Notes: a model not told the origin generated them from the sequence alone. A stretch of 64,000 nt of DNA from Lacrimispora amygdalina (GCF_003432035.1 NZ_QOHO01000077.1:1-64000); one strand, 5' to 3'. Shown: positions 10,201-18,293, counted from the stretch's first letter. Numbers and translations are program-made.

Positions 10201-11741
10201 CCGGCACTATCCTTAAATGTGATGGCAACCTGACTGCCGGCGCTTCCTTGCACTTTCAAAGCCATGCCGTAAACATATGTGCAATTCCATGTTTTTCCAT
10301 TTAAATCAATGGTAAATGTTCCCGAACTGACAGTAAAAAAGCTTTCAGTCTGCACATCTTTCAATAGCGTCACCGTACTACCGCTCATGCTCTGTGCGGC
10401 AGTAATCGCTTCCTCTATGGTGTCATAGTAGGCGAGCGTTCCATCTGCTGCCTTGATTTCCGCTTCTACATTCTCTTTGATTTCATCGGTGAGCTGTGCC
10501 ACGGTGTAGACCGAGAAATGCTCTGCTGTCGCTTCCACAGATTCTGTCTCTTGATTCACAGTGGTGTCCAAGCCCTTTGCTTCGCTTAAAGAATCATCCA
10601 TGTGAAAGACCTTCAGCTCCTGCGTGGGTGCGGTGTCCTCTGTCACCATAGGCAACTGCGCAAAGGAGACCTTTACCTCGCCCTTGCTGGTGTCTGGCTG
10701 AAGCTCGTTGCCCTCCGCGTCCGTAATAGTGATGTCAAAGGAAATCAATTCCTCTACTGTTTTTGCTTCCTCTTCTGTTCCTACTTCTTCCTTAACCGCT
10801 TCTTCTATTTTTCCCTGCTCATTGTCATCTACAATCTTCCTGACATTTAATAACGCACCCTCCGGGAATACGCCTGCATCCGCCTTGACCATAATCTCAA
10901 TGCCATCAATTGTTTTACTTTCCTGAAACGTCCCATTATTTTCTTCTTTTTCTATTATTTCTACTTTAATCTGTGGAAGACTTACGCCTTCTGCAACAGA
11001 ATATCCCTCAGGTAGAACCGGCTCATAAATATATACTGCACCTGCACTGGTGGAATCGAAGGTATCGGATGCACTCGCTGTGGCATTGATTTTCCATGTA
11101 ATATTCTCTAGCGTAATATCCTCAATGACTTCCTTTGTTTTCGTTTCTGCTTCTGTCGTATCCTGTATCACGGTTTCCACGCTTTGAGAAGTTGGCGCAG
11201 CATAATTGTCACTGCTTTCAACGGTAACCGTTTCAACCGTTTCCTTTTGATCTGATTCATTGTTTTGAACTTCGTTTTCCAGCGTACTGTCATCTGCATT
11301 TTCTGCAGATGTTTCTTCTGGACTGACAGTAGTTGTACTTTCTTGTGTATTTGTTTCTGTACTTTCTTCTGCCATTTTCACAGTTGTTTCATCTGCAGCA
11401 ACTTCAGGAACACCTTGCGTGTTATCCTCAACGCTTTCAACAACTGCATCTACATTTTCCTGTACGAATGACTTTACGGTCACGTTCAGTATATCCGGCA
11501 GATTGATATCCTCTTCATTTACTCCTTCTGCTATTTGCTGGTTGCAAATGTCTTCCGGTAACTCTGCAAAGGCGGTCACTATTTTTGCATCACTCTCTGT
11601 CTGCGCATTTACATTGACTAATCCACTATAATCAATTACAGAAGTCACCATCAGAACTGACAGTGCCACCGCCATCACCCGTTTCCATTTACTTCGAATG
11701 GAATGGTTGCACTTTTTCTCTGTTTCTTTTCTTTTTTCCAT
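4239..11741 (-). CDS. Giant multi-domain surface adhesin-like protein (2,500 aa)
   Basis: A long basic signal peptide (residues 1-46, hydrophobic VMAVALSVLMVTSV, then VNVNAQ) is followed by an acidic Thr/Glu-rich stretch to about 200. Two parallel beta-helix-like blocks share IDLNGKTW and KDSAGGG (about 430-600 and 680-900). Between and after them come Ig-like units with ITAQP and YQWY, then MBG/YDG-type repeats (TYDGTAKTP, GNYTGSVSRTF). An InlB-B-like module (GYTFSGWSS) sits near 2130, followed by a Ser/Thr/Asn-rich linker. The C-terminus has one membrane helix (VFWILLGIIVVVVIGG) and a positive tail. No LPXTG sorting motif is visible, so membrane anchoring is inferred. CGGAGG precedes the ATG. 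The repeat core looks richer in GC than both ends, which suggests mosaic origin. The ligand is unknown. Confidence 0.85.
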   Translation of the reverse strand: MEKRKETEKKCNHSIRSKWKRVMAVALSVLMVTSVIDYSGLVNVNAQTESDAKIVTAFAELPEDICNQQIAEGVNEEDINLPDILNVTVKSFVQENVDAVVESVEDNTQGVPEVAADETTVKMAEESTETNTQESTTTVSPEETSAENADDSTLENEVQNNESDQKETVETVTVESSDNYAAPTSQSVETVIQDTTEAETKTKEVIEDITLENITWKINATASASDTFDSTSAGAVYIYEPVLPEGYSVAEGVSLPQIKVEIIEKEENNGTFQESKTIDGIEIMVKADAGVFPEGALLNVRKIVDDNEQGKIEEAVKEEVGTEEEAKTVEELISFDITITDAEGNELQPDTSKGEVKVSFAQLPMVTEDTAPTQELKVFHMDDSLSEAKGLDTTVNQETESVEATAEHFSVYTVAQLTDEIKENVEAEIKAADGTLAYYDTIEEAITAAQSMSGSTVTLLKDVQTESFFTVSSGTFTIDLNGKTWNCTYVYGMALKVQGSAGSQVAITFKDSAGGGSFTTDGSYSIYLMNGYASVVFEGGNYTGINYSYDNVGDALGTGYVYRNNSDGSVVTDTSGYTISNVTVTPAPVKITAQPEDTVVAPGYSEAPTFAVTAETVPADSGEAISYQWYKDSTAIDSATSASYTVEPGLLEGNYTYYCAVTCDGYTVNSDNATLYVASAEGNYTVTASNGITLSYPTLETAITAAKSKPNSTVKLLADATTASQVEVSTGTFTIDLNGKTWACTGGLWLKYGSNVTLKDSAGGGVMTRATSITICVSDAILTVESGTYKNTSYQTGGGTPTAVLFVNTGDAGSVTIRGGRFESSDPVGRAAYFQQANVDISGGYFGTMSVYFESCKSVALSGGEYCYITIDNFPVGSLLASGYGFKNKSDNTWVNNLGRNGYSYNDLANYFLSKPITVQPLPVQITAQPQATSATYGYTSATMSVTAAKTSAAPEGSSISYQWYRVKSGDETSDTALGTTATQTLPTGLDAGTHSFYCVVTCDGYILNSQSATFTVEQKDISASTLALDIPEGGYTYDKTAKTPAVTLTLDGHTLALGTDYILDYMDNTDAGTASVTITGQGNYTGTKGGTFNIKKATASITLEIKGAGADDEIVYGSAVTYTVRITGVDGAALTNASIVSVYCVNGGNPVGYVMEYNTEKGSYFISQTNFINVSPGTYPFYAIAVFPEGSDTDKNYVLGEENEIISEEISKDVQKADTSVAFDSSYTGNYYYTGSPVSNPTVSDLSIIGASYSNVVFTWYDQTSTKLDTPPTLPGSYILAVSIPENDYFKSSSNTKSVTIGSYDGTVTVAYNGSTTKADWYTGDVQISADGYTVGDSADGTFAESYLLSGEGEVSKTLYFKENGTGYITDGKSVSVSIDKTAPAFSADTDGITISDNNWKGFLNNITFGHFFKENKDVSISATDSGSGVDKYYYYIDTGSTTVKTAEELNGLSFTEGSSFSITDENKYIIYAYAVDHAGNKSAYICTDGIVIDKTAPTVTLTAPTGSDLGDVSGAAKVKMDETGIISYVIKTTEQSGITAQNILDSTEKNTVSVTDGQADTNLEVALSGLTANTTYYMYAVGTDSAQNNGSVVSTSFTTTTTQPVFAENPTITGTYGQQVKDMAVSQVSSTNGVAGSWSVSSTDIPSVGTAATYDVVFTPNDAVQYATVTRNIVPTVQPKSLTAEGVSIGEVSGTYTYDGTAKTPTVMVTDSLAAITTSDFEYSYSNNTNAGTATATVTITAKGNYTGSVSRTFTIAKAPAPSITYPTASGITYGQKLSASALSFSSTEYGTFAWTNSNAVPTVSNSGYEVTFTPNANTTANYDAITGTTHTVAITVSKATPAVTVNAVVSDDAGSRKATLTATVTGAGDGENPTGAVKFVNSTSGSDEDIVGATAVTITGGKATYTWTGLASQIYKVKAVYNGSGNYNTATSTELSFDTNKQNQAALSMESIGTKTYGDGTFTLSATGGNGGGAVTFESSDPTIVSIAGTTATIHKAGTVTITATKAADSTYNEATASVSLTVGKKALTIKANDQLNIIKGAAMPTLTYIATGLVGSDTFTSPTLSTTATDTNTIGEYDITISGGTLANADSYAVTYTNGKLTVVNATYTVTVTNGTGSGSYSEGQTVTITADSRGGYTFSGWSSSDGVTFANSTTSTTTFTMPDKAVTVTANYSKKSSGDSGNSNGGSTTNNTNSNKDTTNANQSNVGESTVIGTGANQNTTGTTQGETSQKTVKSSQNDENKPYLAGDEEKSGWEAIMTEIKEISDQESQEPGRIMVEMNGGTTIPANVIATLQGKNLNLVLDMGDGITWTINGMDVSEDALLDIDLGVTKKTSVIPEDVVNRIRGENRSVQIELAHNGAFGFKATLTIAFEKGEVGKFANLFYYNEETGKLEYMESTQVEEDGKATLTFVHASAYTIVLSNVAMDESAVDSLTETENQTEDSTKADSTEVQVTEETSGNMMVFWILLGIIVVVVIGGTTIYMRRKKDNKEENEV

Positions 11742-11854
11742 AAATTCCTCCGTTTTCTATCCCTTTTATTTTGCAAAGGCCTGTTTTTTATTGTCTATGA
11801 ATGAAAATAATTTTTGCTATTATCAAATAATCTCTGGCAAAGAACGCTGTATGA

Positions 11855-14269
11855 TCAGATCAGCTTCCTCTTTCTTGCCTCCATGACTGCGGCTGTTTTA
11901 CTATTAACACCTAGTTTCTTAAAGTTTTGTTTGTTATGATATTTAACATTTTCTATTTTAAGTCCAAGCTCTCCTGCAATTTCAGTAGTCGATAATCCTT
12001 CCGCCTGAAGCTTTAAGATTTTAATTGCATTTTCACTAAAGACGGCTTCTTCTGCTGCCTGCTTTAAATATCCCGGGTAGGCAAGTGCTATCTTTTCTGT
12101 CTCTGCCAGTACTGTCTGGACGTATTTGGAATTTTTTCCATTCCAATTCATTTCCTTCAACATGCGGTTCACTGCGGCACCTTCTCTGGAAATGAGTCTT
12201 ACAAAGTGATAGTCTTCTGCCTGGTTTACTGTCTTTTGTAAGGTTCCCATCCATTTCTCATTTCCCATCCGATACTGGGTAATGGCAAGTAACAGATTTG
12301 CTTCCATGAAAATATAAGTCCTATGCATCATCTCGGCATAATACTGGATACGTTGCAAAAGAGTAATCGCCTTTTCAAATTTTCCCATTAACAGATAAAC
12401 TCGTACTTTAGTCAGATACCGAAAACGCTCCATGGTTGAAAATTCTAGTTCTTCACTTGGTGCCTGCTCCATCCACTCCACTGCCTCAGCCGTCTTTCCC
12501 TGATAAAGTCCAATCCTGATTTGCATAGCCATTAAATTAGATAAGAGTTTTGGTGAAGCTTCCTGCTCTGCCTTTTTCTGAAAATGAAGCAATAACTCTT
12601 TGGCATCCTCTGCATGGTCATTTAAAATATGAAGCCATGCTAAAATACCTGCTGCCACAAAGCATTGCTCAATTTTCCCACCTGCCTGCGCCTGCATCAT
12701 CCCTTTGTTAGTCAGATTGGCAATTTCGTAGCTGTCCTCTCCTTTTTCCAAAAAGCTTTCTGCAAGTGCCAGATTCACCAAACCTTTTCCATATTTCCCA
12801 AGGGTAAATTCTATGATTTTTCCGATGCTGTTTGCCAGTTCCTTATCCCTCTTGCTCCATTCACAAAAATCCTTACCACCGTTCATCTGGGATGGCAGGT
12901 TGCTAGTAACAGAGAATTCTGGAAGACTGATATTCCGATTCATCAAAAGTGAACCAGCATTTTTCAAAATATCAATTAAGCTACTACTTCCACGATGTGG
13001 CAAGCCAATATCCAAATAGACAAGCTGACCTTTTGCAGCTTTTTTCGCACTTCCACTGATACGTTCTTCCAACGTCTTTAATTCCTCGTACCAGCGTTCA
13101 CTTTCTTCTATATTTAATAACATGGACTGAAGCATACTCATACCTGCCATCAGCTCCACACTTTCCCTGATTTTCTCTTCTGGAAGGGAAAGATAATATT
13201 GTCTTAATTCATAATAATGACCGCTTGCTGGATTCTTTCTTGCATTGGAGATTAAAAGCCCTGCGATTCTCTCTGTATCATGACAGGCTTCGTACATCTT
13301 CAGGGCATTTGGTGTATCGCTCTCTAATTCGTAGTAAAGACCTGCGTTATAATAAAGTCGTTCCCATTTTTCTTTTGGATAGGTACGAAGAAGCCGTCTT
13401 CGCATGGAATGTCTCATGGCAAGCCTGATTTCATAGATTCTCTTTCCTGCAATTGCTTCCCTAAACTGTAAAAAATTTCCCAGCTGTTCTGCTATAGCTA
13501 TCATTCTCTCCACATCTGTTCTGCCTGTAATCATTTCTGCCAGATGTTTATCAAATTCCTCTACGATACAAATCTGCATCAAAAATTCCTGAATTTCTAC
13601 TTCCCACTGGTCATAGACATGACTGTCAAGATAATCCCAAAAGTCATTTCTCATACGCTCAATGTAGCTAGAATCAAATGGCCTTCCAGATGCAAGCTCC
13701 ATTGCAACTAATCTAATAATGATTCCAATTCCCTTTGTTAGTCCTATGATTTTTTTATAATCTTCTTCGGTTAATGTCAGCCCCCAAAGTGACATATACT
13801 GTATCACTTCGGCATCAGAAAGCACTAACTCCTCTTCCTCTATGACCGTAAACACTTTCCGGTAATAGACAGAAAGTAGCCAGGATGGCATTCTACTTCT
13901 TCCAGATAGGATCAGCCAGACATCAGGTCTTCTAGCCAGTATTTCTATCTTTTTAATGATTTGTTCACGAAGTTCATCTGTACGAAGCTGATGCAGATCA
14001 TCAATTACCACAATCAACGGTTTATCATGAAGTGCAATATCCAGGTCTTCTGCATTCAGTTGCTCTGCGGAATAATAGTAATACTGCTTTTTCCCTAAAT
14101 AATCACGGATAAACGCGGTTTTCCCACATCCCGAAATCCCATAGAGATACACTGTCTGCAATAATGTCTGTGCTGCCTTCATTTTCTTATTTGCTATTTT
14201 GGGACGTATGTAGAACTCCTCATCGATTGGAAATTCGGCATCTACATACTTTTCTTTCTTCTCTTCCAT
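11855..14269 (-). CDS. MalT-like LuxR-family regulator with STAND ATPase
   Basis: The 804-residue protein begins with an AAA/STAND NTPase: Walker A GISGCGKT (about 44-51) and Walker B LIVVIDDLHQL (about 84-94). A long helical TPR-like middle follows, then a C-terminal LuxR helix-turn-helix (IKILKLQAEGLSTTEIAGEL). This is the layout of MalT, which binds ATP and an inducer before activating promoters. It is the only regulator in the mobile-looking part and lies 113 bp upstream of the giant surface-protein gene on the same strand. Control of that gene is a reasonable inference but is not shown by the sequence. The inducer is unknown. Confidence 0.85.
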   Translation of the reverse strand: MEEKKEKYVDAEFPIDEEFYIRPKIANKKMKAAQTLLQTVYLYGISGCGKTAFIRDYLGKKQYYYYSAEQLNAEDLDIALHDKPLIVVIDDLHQLRTDELREQIIKKIEILARRPDVWLILSGRSRMPSWLLSVYYRKVFTVIEEEELVLSDAEVIQYMSLWGLTLTEEDYKKIIGLTKGIGIIIRLVAMELASGRPFDSSYIERMRNDFWDYLDSHVYDQWEVEIQEFLMQICIVEEFDKHLAEMITGRTDVERMIAIAEQLGNFLQFREAIAGKRIYEIRLAMRHSMRRRLLRTYPKEKWERLYYNAGLYYELESDTPNALKMYEACHDTERIAGLLISNARKNPASGHYYELRQYYLSLPEEKIRESVELMAGMSMLQSMLLNIEESERWYEELKTLEERISGSAKKAAKGQLVYLDIGLPHRGSSSLIDILKNAGSLLMNRNISLPEFSVTSNLPSQMNGGKDFCEWSKRDKELANSIGKIIEFTLGKYGKGLVNLALAESFLEKGEDSYEIANLTNKGMMQAQAGGKIEQCFVAAGILAWLHILNDHAEDAKELLLHFQKKAEQEASPKLLSNLMAMQIRIGLYQGKTAEAVEWMEQAPSEELEFSTMERFRYLTKVRVYLLMGKFEKAITLLQRIQYYAEMMHRTYIFMEANLLLAITQYRMGNEKWMGTLQKTVNQAEDYHFVRLISREGAAVNRMLKEMNWNGKNSKYVQTVLAETEKIALAYPGYLKQAAEEAVFSENAIKILKLQAEGLSTTEIAGELGLKIENVKYHNKQNFKKLGVNSKTAAVMEARKRKLI

Positions 14270-14626
14270 TTTTAGCTCCCTCTATAAAATAATCCCCACT
14301 AATACATGTGTCTTCTACCTGTATCAGAGGGGCTCGTATATTTCACATAAAGTCCATTCGTAAAAACAGTTTCATCTCATAATCTGTCATCTACATACTC
14401 CTTTTACAAGACAATGCAATAATTTCATACATTATTCTGGCTAATAATACAAATTTATAAAAATTTTACCATACGAATTCTTAAAAAGCCACTCCGTAAA
14501 AGGGTAGTTTGGGGTGTTTTGGGAAAGTAATTTTAATAGTTCTTTTTTATTTTTCTAGAATTTTACAAAATAAAAGCCAAACCCATTTTGATTGGTTCAG
14601 CTTTTATCTTTTATCTGTAATCTATT
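14270..14626. other. AT-rich junction between mobile-looking segment and rlmD
   Basis: No gene is seen in these 357 bp. Close to the regulator gene, CCCC (14294-14297) plus ATACA (14302-14306) can pair with TGTAT (14320-14324) plus GGGG (14329-14332). On the minus strand this hairpin is followed by ATTATTTTAT about 25 bases before the regulator start, so it could act as a leader terminator. The rest is very AT rich. If the left part of the window is an integrated element, its right end should fall here. No att repeat can be identified with only one junction in view. Confidence 0.4.
14572..14605 (-). terminator. Bidirectional hairpin after rlmD
   Basis: AAAAGC (14572-14577) pairs with GCTTTT (14600-14605), and AACC (14580-14583) with GGTT (14594-14597), around a short internal loop. 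On the minus strand TTTTATTTTG follows, suiting the 3' end of rlmD. Confidence 0.65.
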
Positions 14627-16267
14627 TTATATCATCCCAAAGTGCTCCAACGCATCCACTATCGCCTTTTCCTTCTCTTCTGGGCAATTCGGTTGCTTCG
14701 CATCTTCAGACTTCGCCAGATTATAATTCTCCCCAACCTCTAATCCACATTTCCTTTTCACCTGTGAAATATACAGATTAGAAACTTTCAATCCATGCTC
14801 CTTTAGCACGTAATCCTTAATCTCAGCATACGTCGCTTTCGTCTCTGCACTTGTTGCATCTAGCTCATCTAAATCCAAATCAACCTTAATTCGATCATTC
14901 GGTTTTTGTTGGGACAAAAGAACAACCGTCTCAACATGCGTAGTCCACGGAAACATATCACACCCTCTCACCTTAACAAGCTCATACCCTCTCTCCGCCA
15001 GGTACTTCAAATCCCTTGCTAAAGTCGCAGAATCACAGCTGACATACACCACCCGCTCCGGTCCCATTTTCACAATGGTCTCCAGGCATTTCTCATCACA
15101 CCCTTTCCTTGGCGGGTCCACAACGATCACATCAGCATAAACCTGATTCTTTTCATACTGTTCCGGCAGTACCTCCTCTGCCTTTCCCACGAAAAACTCT
15201 GCGTTCTCAATGCCGTTCAGCCTTGCGTTTTCCCTTGCATCATCAATTGCCTGGGGAACGATCTCCACTCCATAGACCTTCTTCGCCTTCTGAGCAAGAA
15301 ACAGGGATATGGTTCCGATACCGCAATACAGATCCCAGACAGTTTCTCCGCCGGTAAGTCCCGCATACTCCAAAGCAGTTCCGTATAACTTCTCGGTCTG
15401 CACCGGATTGACCTGATAAAAAGAAAGAGGGGAAATACGGTATTGTACGGAACCAATATAATCCGTAATGTATCCTGGGCCATAAAGGTTCTCCACCTTG
15501 TTTCCAAGAATCACATTTGTCTGTTCCCTATTCACATTCAGGGATATACTCGTCATTCCAGGGATTTCAAGCAGACTTTTTACCAGCTCCTCGCTGTGCG
15601 GCAGCTGATTGCCATTAATTACCTGACACACCATCAGCTCTCCTGTCTGAAACCCTTTCCGGATCAGCGTATGACGAATCAGGCCCTTATGAGTGCTCTC
15701 CTCATAAGGAGCCAGATGATACCGCTCCATGTGGGCCTTAATCCGCCTCAACACCTCCTGGTTCTCCTCAACCCCCAACAGACAGTCCTCGCACCCGATA
15801 ATCGCATGGGTCCTTCCTGCATAAAATCCTGCGACAGGTCTTCCTTCCTTATCCAGCCCCCATGGGAACTGGGCTTTATTCCGATATCTCCATGGCTCGT
15901 CCATTCCCATAATGGGAAGCATGGGAACTTCCGTAAAACCGCCGATACGGGTAATGTTGCCATAAATTTTACGTTCCTTATAACGAAGCTGTTCTTCATA
16001 GCTCATGGCCTGCAGCTGACAGCCTCCGCACTGCCTCGCTACCGGACACCGGGGAGTGATTCTGCCTTCTGACGGCTTGATGATCCGCTCTAAGTGTGCA
16101 AAACCGTAGGATTTTTTCACCTTCATTGCTTTTGCTTCCACCTGATCCCCGATTACCGTATCCTTTATAAACCAGGTGAAGCCATCGGTTTTTCCGATTC
16201 CTTCTCCGGTTTCACTAAGATCCTCAATCAACACCTGGATCCTGTCATTTTTCTTCCACTCTGCCAT
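14627..16267 (-). CDS. rlmD: 23S rRNA (uracil-C5)-methyltransferase, RlmD/RumA family
   Basis: This enzyme methylates a conserved uracil of 23S rRNA using S-adenosylmethionine. An N-terminal TRAM domain is followed by cysteines C74, C80 and C83 (CPVARQCGGC), the iron-sulfur cluster pattern of RumA, with a further CEDC. A methyltransferase fold follows (DLYCGIGTISL, VVDPPRKGC), and the catalytic Cys is in YVSCDSATLARDL. The last 90 or so residues form an extra basic helical domain beyond the usual core. The start is placed at 16267 because TTGGAGGACCAAATG gives an ideal ribosome site there; an ATG 24 bases upstream lacks one. rumA-type genes are known integration sites of conjugative elements in Firmicutes. 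Confidence 0.92.
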   Translation of the reverse strand: MAEWKKNDRIQVLIEDLSETGEGIGKTDGFTWFIKDTVIGDQVEAKAMKVKKSYGFAHLERIIKPSEGRITPRCPVARQCGGCQLQAMSYEEQLRYKERKIYGNITRIGGFTEVPMLPIMGMDEPWRYRNKAQFPWGLDKEGRPVAGFYAGRTHAIIGCEDCLLGVEENQEVLRRIKAHMERYHLAPYEESTHKGLIRHTLIRKGFQTGELMVCQVINGNQLPHSEELVKSLLEIPGMTSISLNVNREQTNVILGNKVENLYGPGYITDYIGSVQYRISPLSFYQVNPVQTEKLYGTALEYAGLTGGETVWDLYCGIGTISLFLAQKAKKVYGVEIVPQAIDDARENARLNGIENAEFFVGKAEEVLPEQYEKNQVYADVIVVDPPRKGCDEKCLETIVKMGPERVVYVSCDSATLARDLKYLAERGYELVKVRGCDMFPWTTHVETVVLLSQQKPNDRIKVDLDLDELDATSAETKATYAEIKDYVLKEHGLKVSNLYISQVKRKCGLEVGENYNLAKSEDAKQPNCPEEKEKAIVDALEHFGMI

Positions 16268-16328
16268 TTGGTCCTCCAATTGACTCCTCATTTAAACTAA
16301 TTGTATCCTGTTTTCTTTCCGGAAGCAA

Positions 16329-16390
16329 GAAAAAAACAGGAGCTAAACAAATCCGGTAAGACAGGCCGTCTTCCTTCGTTGTTCAGCTCC
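16329..16390 (-). terminator. Terminator after the DEAD-box helicase gene
   Basis: GGAGCT (16339-16344) pairs with AGCTCC (16385-16390), the stem continues inward with interruptions, and eight A on the plus strand (T on the minus strand) lie just beyond. Confidence 0.75.
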
Positions 16391-16397
16391 CGAAAAT

Positions 16398-18077
16398 TTA
16401 TCTGCCTTTTCCGTTGGCTTTTTCCATATGGATATTTTTACCTTTGATTTTTACGTCCTTCATGGCAGTTAACACGGCATCAGCACTTTCTCTTGGAACT
16501 TCTACAAATGTATATTTGTCATACATGTCGATGCTTCCAACCATCTTGCCGGGCATACCGGATTCTCCGGCAATGGCACCAAGAATATCTCCTGGTTTTA
16601 CGTTCTGGTTCTTGCCGATGTTAATGAATAAGCGGGCCATGTCTTCTCTGGAAGAAGAATCATATCTTCCGCTGTTTCCTCCGCGGCCATTGCCTCTTCC
16701 TCTGCCTCTGCTGCCGTTTCCGCCTCCGAAGCCTTCCAGCTCATCAAGGGAACGGGGTTCTCTGGTATCGATGATGTCTTCGTTCTCTTCACCCATCATC
16801 ATACGTAAGAGGGCTGCTGCCAGATCAAGAGAGGTGTAATCCTCTTCCAACAGCTTCTTCTCAATGATGTTAACCGTTTTGCTGAGATCTGTATCACCGA
16901 TGGTAGCTGCTACGCCTTCCAGAATCTTGTCTACCTTAATGGCAGTTACATCGTTCAGTGATGGAATTGCCTGAGGTACAATCTTGGTCTTGCAGTAGCG
17001 CTGAATGTCACGAAGTTTGTATACTTCCTTGCCTACCACGAAGCTGAATGCGATTCCTTCACGGCCGGCGCGGCCTGTACGGCCGATACGATGTACATAG
17101 TACTCGTCATCCTGGGGAAGGTCATAGTTAAATACCGCTTCTACGTCATCTACGTCGATTCCACGGGCTGCCACATCAGTTGCCACAAGAATCTCTGTCT
17201 TACCGTTACGGAAGCTGTTCATAACACGGTCACGCTGGATCTGCTTTAAATCTCCGTGAAGACCTTCTGCAAAATATCCTCTGCCCTGGAGTGCCTGTAC
17301 CAGCTCATCTACCTGCTTTTTGGTGTTGCAGAAAACTACGGAAAGCTTCGGTGCATACATATCTAAAAGACGGCACATTACTTCCACTTTACTCTTCGGC
17401 TTTACCTCATAGTAATACTGGGTCACTTTCGGCACAGTCAGTTCTTTCTTTACTACCTTTACATTTACCGGCTCCTTCTGGAACTTTCTTGCAATATCAA
17501 GAATTGCAGAAGGCATAGTGGCAGAAAACATAACTGTCTGCCGTTCTTCGGGAAGCTGACTCAATATGGTTTCCATATCCTCTAAAAATCCCATGTTCAG
17601 CATCTCATCTGCTTCATCCATAACTACCGTATGAACAAAGTCAAACTTAACCGTTTTCCGGCGCATATGGTCCATAACACGTCCCGGTGTACCGATGATG
17701 ATCTGAGTACCGTCTTTTAAGGAACGGATCTGTTTCACAATGTCCTGGCCGCCATAGATCGGGACAACCTTCACACCATGCATATATTTAGCAAGCCTGC
17801 GGATCTCATCTGCCACCTGAATTGCAAGCTCTCTGGTAGGACAGAGGGCCACCGCCTGAAGCTTTTTTACCTTAGGGTCAATTTTCTGTAACAGGGGAAT
17901 TCCAAAGGCTGCGGTCTTTCCCGTTCCTGTCTGGGCCTGACCAATGATATCTCTTCCTTCCAGCTGAACCGGAATTGCCTGGGTCTGGATCGGAGATGCC
18001 TCTTCAAATCCCATATCTGCTACTGCCCGCAGAATTCTTTCATCTAATTGTAATTCATCAAATCTTACTGTTTCCAT
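16398..18077 (-). CDS. DEAD-box ATP-dependent RNA helicase with DbpA-like RNA-binding domain
   Basis: The protein has 559 residues and unwinds RNA with ATP. Motifs in order: Q-motif region, AQTGTGKT (about 48-55), PTRELA, GTPGR, the DEAD box VVMDEADEML, SATMP, VATDVAARGID and HRIGRTGRAGR. A short arginine/glycine tract (GSRGRGRGNGRGG) links to a C-terminal DbpA-type RNA-recognition domain (MARLFINIGKN to the end). This is the layout of DeaD/CshA-like helicases involved in ribosome assembly, mRNA turnover and cold adaptation. It is a single-gene unit with its own promoter at 18212-18240 and a leader hairpin, which suggests post-transcriptional control. Confidence 0.92.
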   Translation of the reverse strand: METVRFDELQLDERILRAVADMGFEEASPIQTQAIPVQLEGRDIIGQAQTGTGKTAAFGIPLLQKIDPKVKKLQAVALCPTRELAIQVADEIRRLAKYMHGVKVVPIYGGQDIVKQIRSLKDGTQIIIGTPGRVMDHMRRKTVKFDFVHTVVMDEADEMLNMGFLEDMETILSQLPEERQTVMFSATMPSAILDIARKFQKEPVNVKVVKKELTVPKVTQYYYEVKPKSKVEVMCRLLDMYAPKLSVVFCNTKKQVDELVQALQGRGYFAEGLHGDLKQIQRDRVMNSFRNGKTEILVATDVAARGIDVDDVEAVFNYDLPQDDEYYVHRIGRTGRAGREGIAFSFVVGKEVYKLRDIQRYCKTKIVPQAIPSLNDVTAIKVDKILEGVAATIGDTDLSKTVNIIEKKLLEEDYTSLDLAAALLRMMMGEENEDIIDTREPRSLDELEGFGGGNGSRGRGRGNGRGGNSGRYDSSSREDMARLFINIGKNQNVKPGDILGAIAGESGMPGKMVGSIDMYDKYTFVEVPRESADAVLTAMKDVKIKGKNIHMEKANGKGR

Positions 18078-18153
18078 AAATGATTAATTCCTTTCTCATT
18101 GCCAGCCGGGTTCTTATGTTGCCGACGGCCGCACAAACACACTATCGCAAACA

Positions 18154-18198
18154 AAACGAGAGGTATCAGGCACGTCTCAGACCTTCATCCTCTCGTTT
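18154..18198 (-). promoter_or_regulatory. Leader hairpin of the helicase mRNA
   Basis: A perfect 10-bp stem, AAACGAGAGG (18154-18163) with CCTCTCGTTT (18189-18198), closes a 25-base loop. On the minus strand TTTTGTTTG follows. It starts only a few bases after the predicted transcription start and ends about 75 bases before the helicase start codon. It could be an attenuator or a 5' stabiliser. It might also simply terminate corA transcripts. Confidence 0.55.
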
Positions 18199-18211
18199 CA
18201 CACGAAAGTAA

Positions 18212-18240
18212 AGTATAGCAGAAATTTTTTTTCGTGTCAA
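18212..18240 (-). promoter_or_regulatory. Sigma-A promoter of the DEAD-box helicase gene
   Basis: On the minus strand TTGACA (plus positions 18235-18240), a 17-bp spacer and TATACT (18212-18217) form a near-consensus promoter. The predicted start is near 18205, leaving a leader of about 125 bases. Confidence 0.8.
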
Positions 18241-18293
18241 GGGAATCACATTATTTTTCTATTGATTTAATTTAGAAGCAATTCTTGTGAATG

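Noticed and set aside
15443-16072. 209-codon plus-strand frame opposite rlmD
   Set aside because: No promoter or ribosome site, and the protein has no recognisable features, while rlmD has its full motif set.
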